Source: UMGS1649 sp045637095 (GTDB lineage: Bacteria; Bacillota; Clostridia; TANB77; CAG-465). From it: a DNA stretch of 9,788 bases. The notes beneath the pieces were generated by a model that worked only from the letters and a program-made list of their open reading frames with translations, had not been told where the DNA came from and did not search any database. The position numbers were made by a program, and so were the translations under genes. How positions within the stretch are numbered: the stretch's first letter is position 1; each line of letters opens with the position of its first letter. Below are positions 1 to 5,977 of the stretch, in pieces. Location: contig JAZTYX010000002.1 of the NCBI GenBank assembly GCA_045637095.1, positions 1-9,788 on the forward strand, read 5' to 3'.

Positions 1-1
1 A

Positions 2-1798
2 TTATTCAACAGTAACAGATTTAGCAAGATTTTTAGGTTTGTCTATATCTGCGCCTCTTAGTATAGCTGTTTCGTAAGCAATTAATTGAAGAACAATAAC
101 TACTAGTAGTGATTGTAAATATTCTGAAACTTCAGGTAATATAATTACATCATCTAATGAGTCTTTTATATTTTCTACATTTTGGTTTTCTGTAGTTATA
201 AGAAGAGTATAAGCTCCACGAGCTTTTGTTTCTTTTAGATTGCTTATTGTTTTTTCATATAGATTGTTTACTGTGGCGATAGTTATAACAGGTGTTCCTT
301 GATCTACAAGTGAAATTGTACCGTGTTTTAATTCGCCTGCTGCATACGCTTCTGAGTGTATGTAAGATATTTCTTTAAGTTTTAGAGAACCTTCCATACA
401 ACTTGCACTATCTATGCCACGACCAATGTATAATACATTTTCGTGAGTATATAACTTATTTGCTATAGCTTTATACATATCTCTAGAATTAATTAAATCC
501 TCTGCAAGTGTTTCTATTTTTTCTACATCTTTAGTAAACGCATCCATTACAGAATCTTCTAACAATCCTTTTTGTTTCATTATTGTAAGAGCTACGTTTG
601 TTAATGTAGCAACTTGTGAAGAATATCCTTTAGTTGTAGCAACAGCTATTTCTGGACCTGCATAAGTGTATATTGTTTTATCTGCTTCACGAGCGATAGA
701 AGAACCAACAACATTAACAATAGCTAAAACATATGCACCTTGTTCTTTTGCTAAACGTAGTGCAGCTAATGTATCTGCAGTTTCACCAGATTGAGATATT
801 ATTATAACTAGAGTAGAAGGTGTAATTAGATTTTCTTTGTATCTGTATTCTGAAGCTATTTCTACTGTAGTTCTAATTTTAGCGTTGTTTTCTAAAAGGT
901 ATTTAGCAACCATACCAGCATGCATAGCGCTACCACAAGCAACGATGTGTATGTTATCGTATTTTGTGAAGTCTATATCATCATAGAATTTACCTAATAT
1001 ATTTTTAACAACTTTAGGTTGTTCATAGATTTCTTTTAACATGAAGTGGTCATAACCATTCTTTTGGTATTCCACAGCACTCCAAGTAGCAGTATCTACT
1101 TTTTTATCTATCTTATTTAGATTTGAGTCAAATATCTCAACTGAATCGTTTGTAACCTTAACATATTCATCATTATCTAATAGCATATACTTATTTGTAT
1201 AATTAAGTATTGCAGAAACGTCAGAAGATACAAAGTTTCCGTCATCGCTAATACCTACAATTAATGGACTGTTTTTTCTAACAGAATAAATTGTATTTGG
1301 CTCATCATCAAAGATAATTGGTAGGGCGTAAGAACCCCTAAATTCATCACAAGCGGCTTTTATACTTGCCATTTTATCTCCTGTTTTTTCATACATATAG
1401 TTAATGTATCCACATGCAACTTCAGAATCTGTTTCAGAAACAAAATTCATACCTTTAGATAATAAATCTTGTTTAATATCTGAGTAGTTTTCAATGATTC
1501 CGTTATGCACTAATGTAACGTGCCCAACTTTATGTGGGTGAGCGTTAGTCTCACTTGGCTCTCCGTGTGTAGCCCATCTAGTATGCGCAATGGCTGTAGA
1601 AGCAAAAATATCATTATATTTGATTTTCTCTTCCAAATTAGCAATTTTACCTTGCGCTTTATACATATTGATTTTTCCTTGTTCGCTAGTAGCGACACCA
1701 GAGGAATCATAACCTCTGTATTCTAAGTTTTTTAAGCATGACAATGCAACGCTACAAGAATCTAAATTCTTTGAAGCGTATCCTATAATTCCGCACAT
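2..1798 (-). CDS. glmS: Glutamine--fructose-6-phosphate aminotransferase (isomerizing), complete
   Basis: Makes glucosamine-6-phosphate from fructose-6-phosphate and glutamine, the entry step to UDP-GlcNAc for peptidoglycan and teichoic acids; cytosolic. The 598-residue length is normal for the family. The N-terminal class-II glutaminase domain (about 1-215) has the nucleophile Cys2 after Met1 (MCGIIGY), the RWATHG motif at 74-79 and HNG at 98-100. Two SIS sugar-isomerase domains follow: the first with ACGS (287-290) and SQSGET (335-340), the second (about 440-590) with ELKHG at 489-493, whose His corresponds to the ring-opening residue. It ends in LAKSVTVE, the typical tail. The start is fixed by the obligatory Met-Cys and by a GGAGG site just upstream. 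A glmS ribozyme and a sigma-A promoter precede it, so feedback by GlcN6P is expected. No broken motifs are seen. The stop lies at the window edge, so its downstream neighbour is unknown. Confidence 0.98.
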   Translation of the reverse strand: MCGIIGYASKNLDSCSVALSCLKNLEYRGYDSSGVATSEQGKINMYKAQGKIANLEEKIKYNDIFASTAIAHTRWATHGEPSETNAHPHKVGHVTLVHNGIIENYSDIKQDLLSKGMNFVSETDSEVACGYINYMYEKTGDKMASIKAACDEFRGSYALPIIFDDEPNTIYSVRKNSPLIVGISDDGNFVSSDVSAILNYTNKYMLLDNDEYVKVTNDSVEIFDSNLNKIDKKVDTATWSAVEYQKNGYDHFMLKEIYEQPKVVKNILGKFYDDIDFTKYDNIHIVACGSAMHAGMVAKYLLENNAKIRTTVEIASEYRYKENLITPSTLVIIISQSGETADTLAALRLAKEQGAYVLAIVNVVGSSIAREADKTIYTYAGPEIAVATTKGYSSQVATLTNVALTIMKQKGLLEDSVMDAFTKDVEKIETLAEDLINSRDMYKAIANKLYTHENVLYIGRGIDSASCMEGSLKLKEISYIHSEAYAAGELKHGTISLVDQGTPVITIATVNNLYEKTISNLKETKARGAYTLLITTENQNVENIKDSLDDVIILPEVSEYLQSLLVVIVLQLIAYETAILRGADIDKPKNLAKSVTVE

Positions 1799-1824
1799 AA
1801 TAATAATCCTCCATATTCTATTTT

Positions 1825-1977
1825 CAATGTACTTTTGGATTATAGGCTTTTTGTAGTAATTCCCGAATTTTACCTTTTGTACCTATATGTCGATTCCATT
1901 AAACCGTGATAGCACCCGCTGATTTGTCGATAACTATCATCCTCGTCAATTTGCTAAAACTAGCAAAACCATGCGCT
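1825..1977 (-). ncRNA. glmS ribozyme/riboswitch (GlcN6P-activated self-cleaving leader)
   Basis: Read on the minus strand, the glmS leader carries the core of the glmS ribozyme. The cleavage context A|GCGC places the cut between 1977 and 1976. P2 pairs UUUGCUA with UAGCAAA (1961-1967 with 1950-1956, loop GUUU). The conserved GACGAGG lies at 1947-1941, and P2.1 pairs UGAUAG (1939-1934) with CUAUCA (1912-1907). Between the P2.1 arms lie UUAUCGA and GCGGGUG. A 3' domain follows, with UAUAGG (1887-1882) pairing CCUAUA (1846-1841), consistent with P4. The family is known to cleave its mRNA when glucosamine-6-phosphate binds, lowering glmS expression, which fits the gene directly downstream. One core pair departs from the consensus: A instead of C at the fifth base after the cut, facing A instead of G. 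The 3' boundary is approximate; only the pairings above were worked out by eye. Confidence 0.93.
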
Positions 1978-2036
1978 AATATTCTTAAACCTCTTTAAAC
2001 TCACTCCTTTAAGTCTAAAAATACTTTATGGCTAAT

Positions 2037-2065
2037 ATTTTAACCTAAAACTTAAGATATGTCAA
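2037..2065 (-). promoter_or_regulatory. Sigma-A promoter for glmS
   Basis: On the minus strand a perfect -35 TTGACA (2065-2060) is followed after exactly 17 bases by -10 TAAAAT (2042-2037). Transcription would begin near 2030, giving about 50 bases of leader before the ribozyme cleavage site. It is the only strong promoter match upstream of the ribozyme. Confidence 0.85.
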
Positions 2066-2126
2066 GTTTGATATATTATATGCTAAAAAACCTAGTAATA
2101 CTCAGAAAAAACATAAAGAAAAAGCG

Positions 2127-2155
2127 TTGACATATTTTTTTATATATGTTAGTAT
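2127..2155 (+). promoter_or_regulatory. Sigma-A promoter for the coiled-coil peptide/574-aa/SDR operon
   Basis: A perfect -35 TTGACA (2127-2132), a 17-base spacer and -10 TAGTAT (2150-2155) predict a start near 2162. It is divergent from the glmS promoter, with about 60 bases between the two -35 boxes. No terminator is visible between this promoter and 4841, so it probably serves all three downstream genes. Confidence 0.8.
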
Positions 2156-2169
2156 TGAGATATAAGAGT

Positions 2170-2183
2170 ATGCAAATTTGCAT
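2170..2183. promoter_or_regulatory. 14-bp perfect palindrome, possible operator
   Basis: ATGCAAATTTGCAT is a perfect palindrome located just after the predicted transcription start (near 2162) and directly before the GGAGG site (2186-2190) of the 41-residue ORF. This is where a dimeric repressor would block transcription, or where a short RNA hairpin could affect ribosome access. No known regulator was recognised, and with this base composition chance cannot be excluded. Confidence 0.4.
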
Positions 2184-2198
2184 GTGGAGGTATATATT

Positions 2199-2324
2199 AT
2201 GGAAGAAAAGAAATTCTACACTGAAGAAGAAATAAATGTAGATGTAGAAAAGCTAAAAAAAGCAACAGAAGATTTAGAAAAACTTGCAGAATTACAAAAG
2301 AAAGTTGATGAACTTAAAAAATAG
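2199..2324 (+). CDS. Small coiled-coil peptide, 41 aa, unknown function
   Basis: A short frame begins at ATG 2199 with a strong GGAGG (2186-2190) eight bases upstream, behind a consensus promoter. It encodes 41 residues, about half of them Glu, Asp or Lys, with no Cys, signal peptide or membrane segment. Residues 16-41 look like one amphipathic helix with a heptad-like pattern (L19, A22, L26, L29, V36), so a coiled coil is likely. Its TAG stop (2322-2324) overlaps the ribosome binding site of the next gene (TAGGAGG), which suggests translational coupling to the 574-residue protein. The promoter, ribosome site, coupling and coding-like composition together argue that it is a real gene rather than a leader artefact. 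I do not recognise the family; a partner or adaptor of the downstream coiled-coil protein is only an inference. Confidence 0.75.
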   Translation: MEEKKFYTEEEINVDVEKLKKATEDLEKLAELQKKVDELKK

Positions 2325-2336
2325 GAGGTAATAATT

Positions 2337-4061
2337 GTGGGAAAAGATTATGAAATATTAGAAGAACAATATCAAAAACTAGTTGCAGATAAAGCTGCTG
2401 CTGAAGGAAGAGATGATTTATCTGATCCAGAAAGAGAGAATATAGTTGCTGGTTTTGATAAAGCAATTGCTAGCCTAGAAGAAAGTATCGTCGACCTAGG
2501 AAGAAAAGCAAAACAAGAAATAATGGATGCCATTCATGGTTTAGAAGAAAAAATGGCAGTAAACAATGAGTTCTTAGATAAATCTAAAGCAAGAATAGAA
2601 GAACTTCAATCTATGATTGCCGAAGAAGAAGGTAAGGGCGAAGCTGGAGATAAAGATAAAATAAGAATATACCAAGCTGAAATAAAAGGTATAGAAAAAG
2701 AAATGCGTGTGGCTACAAGAGCAATAAACGCAGCAAAAAGAGAAATAAAAGAAAACAATAAAAAATTAATACCAATAATGAATATATTTAAAGATAAAGG
2801 TGTGTTTGAACCAGATGAAATAGATTCATTAACAAAATTAGAAAAAAGAATAGAAAGAGCAAAGAAAAACTTTGGACCAAGAGAAGAACCAGTAGCTGAA
2901 GAGCCAGTAGCTGAAGAACCAGTGGCTGAAGAACCAGTAGCTGAAGAACCAGTAGTGCCAGGAACAACTTCAGGAACTGGAACACCTAGCGGAAGAACAT
3001 CTGGACCAGCAGTACCAGGTGGTAGCGGTTCTACATCTACACCAGGTGGGGATAGAACAGTAGCAAGTGCTGCAGCACCAACTGTTGAAGAACCAGTTGA
3101 ATTATCAATGGAAGAATTCAATAGTATATATAGACTTGCAAAAGAAAAACAATTAAGTGAAGTGCATATAAAGAAATTGCTACCAATTTTATCTGATCCA
3201 AAAGCATATACTAAATATGGAATAACTACAGGTTTATTTAGAAATAAAGCTAAAGTTCTATTTACAGCTATGGGAGATTACATGGCTAAGGGATATAGAA
3301 CTCCAATATCTCAAATCGCAACTGTATATGGAATTGATCCAAAACAAGATTTTGGTGAAGGTGTAATACCAAGTGCAGAATTAACTTCTTGGAAAGGAAT
3401 AAAAGCATTAGCTTCTAATCCTAAAACAAGAACAAAAGCCGAAGCAATATATGCAAAAGTTGTTGAAGCGGGAGATGCTAGAATAGCTGAAGGTGGAGAA
3501 TTAAGAGGCGAAGATGAAAGATTATACTTACTAGCTAAAAAAGAACTAGGAAGAATGGAAACTTTCAGAAGCACATTAGAAACTCATAAAAAAGTTAAAG
3601 CTAAAAGAAGATTTAATCCAATAGCTTGGTTAACAGGCGGAGATAAATTTGAATCATTACCAGAAGCAGCTGAAGTAGATGCAAGATCTAGCGCAGTACG
3701 TGATTCTGTAAGAGCAGACATAGACAGTGTTGGTAGAGATGCGGTAGAAGGTTATGACAGAACTATGAGAGAAGCTGGATTAATCGCTGTATTAGCATCT
3801 GAAAGTGCAGATACAAGATCTCATACAGCTCCTACAGAAGGAACAGAGACTCCTGTTGTTACTGAAGGAACAGATGAAGTAGTGGTTGAAGTAATCGAAG
3901 AAGGAACAGAAACTCCTGTAGTACCAACAACTACAGATATGATAGAAACATTATCAGCCGGCGTATATCCACCAGAAGAAATAGATACTTCTGTAGGGGA
4001 AAGAACAACTACTGAAGCACCTGAAATAACTACTTTTGATGGACCAGGAATTGATGGTTAA
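2337..4061 (+). CDS. Cytosolic coiled-coil/repeat protein, 574 aa, unknown function
   Basis: It begins at GTG 2337, eight bases after an AGGAGG site overlapping the upstream stop; no in-frame ATG has better support. I do not recognise the family. Visible layout: residues 1-178, highly charged helices likely to form coiled coils; 183-207, five tandem copies of EEPVA/V; 208-248, a Gly/Ser/Thr/Pro linker; 253-490, a second mostly helical region with a basic patch around 418-425; 495-574, an acidic Thr/Pro/Val tail with EGTETPVV twice (501-508, 522-529). There are no cysteines, signal peptide, membrane helix or sorting motif, so it is probably cytosolic. The architecture (coiled coil, flexible linker, helical module, disordered acidic tail) recalls scaffold or cytoskeletal-type proteins, but that is inference. 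It is probably co-transcribed with the 41-residue peptide upstream and the SDR gene 42 bases downstream. Confidence 0.93.
   Translation: MGKDYEILEEQYQKLVADKAAAEGRDDLSDPERENIVAGFDKAIASLEESIVDLGRKAKQEIMDAIHGLEEKMAVNNEFLDKSKARIEELQSMIAEEEGKGEAGDKDKIRIYQAEIKGIEKEMRVATRAINAAKREIKENNKKLIPIMNIFKDKGVFEPDEIDSLTKLEKRIERAKKNFGPREEPVAEEPVAEEPVAEEPVAEEPVVPGTTSGTGTPSGRTSGPAVPGGSGSTSTPGGDRTVASAAAPTVEEPVELSMEEFNSIYRLAKEKQLSEVHIKKLLPILSDPKAYTKYGITTGLFRNKAKVLFTAMGDYMAKGYRTPISQIATVYGIDPKQDFGEGVIPSAELTSWKGIKALASNPKTRTKAEAIYAKVVEAGDARIAEGGELRGEDERLYLLAKKELGRMETFRSTLETHKKVKAKRRFNPIAWLTGGDKFESLPEAAEVDARSSAVRDSVRADIDSVGRDAVEGYDRTMREAGLIAVLASESADTRSHTAPTEGTETPVVTEGTDEVVVEVIEEGTETPVVPTTTDMIETLSAGVYPPEEIDTSVGERTTTEAPEITTFDGPGIDG
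2883..2957 (+). repeat. 15-bp tandem repeat, five copies, coding EEPVA/EEPVV
   Basis: Five in-frame copies of a GAAGAACCAGTAGCT-type unit encode residues 183-207 of the 574-residue protein. Copies differ at a few third positions (GAA/GAG, GTA/GTG), and the last codes V instead of A. It is a short, possibly length-variable hinge between the coiled-coil region and the Gly/Ser/Pro linker. Confidence 0.95.
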
Positions 4062-4103
4062 TAACAAAATAATATAAAATAAATAATAAGGAGGCATATA
4101 CAT

Positions 4104-4841
4104 ATGAAAACAGCACTTGTAACAGGAGGTTCTAGAGGAATCGGCAAGGCGATAGTATATGCCTTTGCTAATGCAGGATACAATGTTCTTCTAAACTATA
4201 ATCGTTCAGAACAATCAGCTAAAGATATAGTAAAAGATTTAGAAGGCTGCGATGGCGTAGTAGAAATGTTTAAGGCGGATGTAACAAACCGCGATGAAGT
4301 TGATGCTATGGTAGAATATGCTGTAAAAGAATTCGGTGGGATAGATGTAGTAGTAAATAACGCAGGTATTTCACAAGTTGGACTATTTACAGATTTAGAA
4401 GAAGATGAATGGAAGAGAGTATTAGATGTAAACCTAACTGGTGTATTTAATGTAACTCAATCTGCATTAAAGCAAGGCATGCTATCTAAAAAAGATGGAG
4501 CTATAATAAATGTTTCTTCAATATGGGGAATCACAGGTAGCTCATGTGAAGTAGCATATTCTGCATCTAAAGCGGGTGTTATAGGTTTAACTAAGGGGTT
4601 AGCTAAGGAATTAGCTCCAAGCAATATAACAGTAAATACTGTAGCGCCAGGAACTATAGCTACTGATATGATATTCAAAGAATATGATGAACATGATATA
4701 GAATTAATTAAAAAAGATATACCAATGGGAAGACTTGGTGAAGCGGAAGAAGTTGCTAAACTCGTATTATTCTTAGCATCAGAAAACGCAAGATATATTA
4801 CAGGACAAGTAATAAGCCCAAATGGTGGTATGGTAATTTAA
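4104..4841 (+). CDS. SDR-family NAD(P)-dependent oxidoreductase; FabG-like, candidate EF-P 5-aminopentanone reductase (YmfI-like)
   Basis: A classical short-chain dehydrogenase of 245 residues, usual for the family. The cofactor motif TGGSRGIG lies at 7-14, an acidic residue follows at D59, NNAG at 85-88, and the catalytic set is N110, S139, Y152 and K156 (YSASK). PG at 182-183 and the C-terminal GGMVI are also typical. The start is ATG 4104 with AAGGAGG (4088-4094). FabG (3-oxoacyl-ACP reductase) is the generic reading. However, the stretch SSIWGITGSSCEVAYS around the active site resembles YmfI of Bacillus, which reduces the 5-aminopentanone group on EF-P, and no fatty-acid genes are nearby. 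I therefore favour YmfI-like, from memory of the family and not from alignment. It sits 42 bases after the 574-residue gene with no terminator between, and a terminator follows it. Any link to the coiled-coil proteins is unclear. Confidence 0.9.
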   Translation: MKTALVTGGSRGIGKAIVYAFANAGYNVLLNYNRSEQSAKDIVKDLEGCDGVVEMFKADVTNRDEVDAMVEYAVKEFGGIDVVVNNAGISQVGLFTDLEEDEWKRVLDVNLTGVFNVTQSALKQGMLSKKDGAIINVSSIWGITGSSCEVAYSASKAGVIGLTKGLAKELAPSNITVNTVAPGTIATDMIFKEYDEHDIELIKKDIPMGRLGEAEEVAKLVLFLASENARYITGQVISPNGGMVI

Positions 4842-4855
4842 TTATTGTAAATAAT

Positions 4856-4887
4856 ATAAGAGACGGGAAACTGTCTCTTATTTGTTT
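4856..4887 (+). terminator. Rho-independent terminator after the SDR gene
   Basis: The arms ATAAGAGAC and GTCTCTTAT pair perfectly over 9 bp around an eight-base loop, followed by TTTGTTT. It closes the operon that begins at the 2127 promoter. Confidence 0.85.
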
Positions 4888-4944
4888 AAATTTAATTTAT
4901 AGTATAATACCGGTAAATAAATTGTATAAAAAACGAAAAAAATA

Positions 4945-4973
4945 TTGACAATTTAATTTAACTAGTGTATATT
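4945..4973 (+). promoter_or_regulatory. Sigma-A promoter for tRNA-Met
   Basis: A perfect -35 TTGACA (4945-4950), a 17-base spacer and -10 TATATT (4968-4973). Transcription would start near 4980, a few bases before the mature tRNA 5' end, so the 5' leader is very short. Confidence 0.85.
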
Positions 4974-4986
4974 TATATACGTAGTC

Positions 4987-5063
4987 GGCGGCGTAGCTTA
5001 GATGGCTAGAGCGTTCGGTTCATACCCGAAAGGTCATTGGTTCGATTCCAATCGCCGCTACCA
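4987..5063 (+). tRNA. tRNA-Met (CAT), elongator
   Basis: A complete 77-base cloverleaf with encoded CCA. The acceptor GGCGGCG pairs with CGCCGCT, starting with a G-U pair. The D-arm is GCTTAGATGGCTAGAGC. The anticodon stem TTCGG/CCGAA encloses loop TTCATAC (anticodon CAT), and the T-arm is ATTGG-TTCGATT-CCAAT. It lacks the initiator marks: there is no C1-A72 mismatch and no three G-C pairs in the anticodon stem. It closely follows the elongator Met form of Bacillus rather than the lysidine-modified tRNA-Ile2. It is a solo gene with its own promoter. Confidence 0.95.
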
Positions 5064-5071
5064 CATTACTT

Positions 5072-5104
5072 AAACTAGATAGCAATATCTAGTTTTTTGT
5101 TTTA
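5072..5104 (+). terminator. Probable terminator after tRNA-Met, AT-rich stem
   Basis: AAACTAGATA and TATCTAGTTT form a perfect 10-bp stem with loop GCAA, followed by TTTGTTTT. Only two of the ten pairs are G-C, so termination may be leaky. That matters because no separate promoter is visible for the membrane-protein gene that starts 15 bases later. Confidence 0.75.
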
Positions 5105-5119
5105 TAAGGGGTGGGTAAT

Positions 5120-5857
5120 ATGTCTATTACAAGAAAAAGATATTTTACACGTTTGATAGGACGTATAGTAATTTTTATTGGCTGTATAGTAATGAGTTTT
5201 AATAAAGAAAACTTTGATGTGTTAAAAGGAATGAATTTCTTTAATGAATTTCACATATTGCATTTGTTATGGGGGCTTTGGATTGCGGATATAATACTAC
5301 AAATTATACCTATAAAAAACAAAGTAGCATTAGGTTCACAAAAATTATTTGCTAATCGTTTCAAACCAATACGAGATAAAATTAATTATGATAATTTAAA
5401 GAAATATGTGGTAAACACTACTAAATCTGCATATAAAGTTATGATAATATGGATTTTATTGATTACAATAATTGGAGTTTTGTATTTTTGTAATGTAATA
5501 AATGAAATAGGAATATTTATTATATCTGTTTTCTTTTATGTGTGTGATTTAATATGCGTTTTAGTGTGGTGTCCGTTTAGATTGCTTATGAAAAACAAAT
5601 GCTGTACAACATGTAGAATATTTAACTGGGATCATCTTATGATGTTTTCACCGCTTGTTTTTGTGGGAGGATTTTATTGCTGGTCGTTAGTTGTGATGTC
5701 TGTATTAGCCTGGCTTGTTTGGGAACTATGCGTTATGATATATCCTGAACGTTTTTCAGAAATGACAAATGAAGCACTTAAATGTTCGAAATGTACAGAT
5801 AAATTATGTACACAATATTGTGGAAAAAAGAAAACAAAATGTATTAAAAGAATATAA
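5120..5857 (+). CDS. Cys-rich multi-pass membrane protein, 245 aa, unknown function
   Basis: I set the start at ATG 5120, with AAGGGGTGGG just upstream. The in-frame GTG at 5111 sits on top of that site and is less likely. Hydrophobic stretches at about 11-27, 44-65, 106-125, 129-152 and 171-208 (probably two passes) suggest five or six membrane segments. Two cysteine clusters stand out: CCTTC (161-165) followed by FNWD, and near the C-terminus C222, C225, C230, C234 and C241 in a Lys-rich tail. Their CxxC spacing suggests a zinc or iron-sulfur site, probably cytosolic given the flanking lysines. I have an impression of similar uncharacterised proteins in clostridial genomes but cannot name the family. 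It lies alone between a tRNA terminator and its own terminator; transcription may come from the tRNA promoter by read-through. Confidence 0.9.
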   Translation: MSITRKRYFTRLIGRIVIFIGCIVMSFNKENFDVLKGMNFFNEFHILHLLWGLWIADIILQIIPIKNKVALGSQKLFANRFKPIRDKINYDNLKKYVVNTTKSAYKVMIIWILLITIIGVLYFCNVINEIGIFIISVFFYVCDLICVLVWCPFRLLMKNKCCTTCRIFNWDHLMMFSPLVFVGGFYCWSLVVMSVLAWLVWELCVMIYPERFSEMTNEALKCSKCTDKLCTQYCGKKKTKCIKRI

Positions 5858-5867
5858 AATATATTAA

Positions 5868-5894
5868 AAACGGCGGTTATATCCGCTGTTTTTT
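5868..5894 (+). terminator. Rho-independent terminator after the membrane-protein gene
   Basis: AACGGCGG and CCGCTGTT pair (one G-U) around a TTATAT loop, followed by a T run. The upstream A run could also allow termination in the opposite direction, though no minus-strand gene enters here. Confidence 0.85.
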
Positions 5895-5924
5895 CATTTA
5901 TTTAATTTAATATACATAATATTG

Positions 5925-5953
5925 TTGATAATACTTTTTACAAGTGATATAAT
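5925..5953 (+). promoter_or_regulatory. Sigma-A promoter for the LCP gene
   Basis: -35 TTGATA (5925-5930), a 17-base spacer and a perfect -10 TATAAT (5948-5953). The start would be near 5960, leaving a leader of under 20 bases that contains the GAGGGTG ribosome site (5961-5967). Confidence 0.85.
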
Positions 5954-5977
5954 GACAGGCGAGGGTGAAAATATAAA

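Noticed and set aside
1510..1726. Short open frames on either strand within glmS
   Set aside because: They overlap the glutaminase domain of an intact glmS and have no supporting start signals.
2606..3574. Minus-strand open frames opposite the 574-residue gene
   Set aside because: These are low-complexity mirror translations of the EEPVA and Gly/Ser-rich coding sequence, without ribosome sites or promoters.
4987..5063. CAT-anticodon tRNA as tRNA-Ile2 (lysidine) or initiator
   Set aside because: The GGCGGCG acceptor and TTCGG/CCGAA anticodon stem fit elongator Met; initiator marks are absent.
5111..5119. GTG start for the Cys-rich membrane protein
   Set aside because: It would leave only AAGGG directly against the start codon; ATG 5120 has the purine-rich site at a workable distance.
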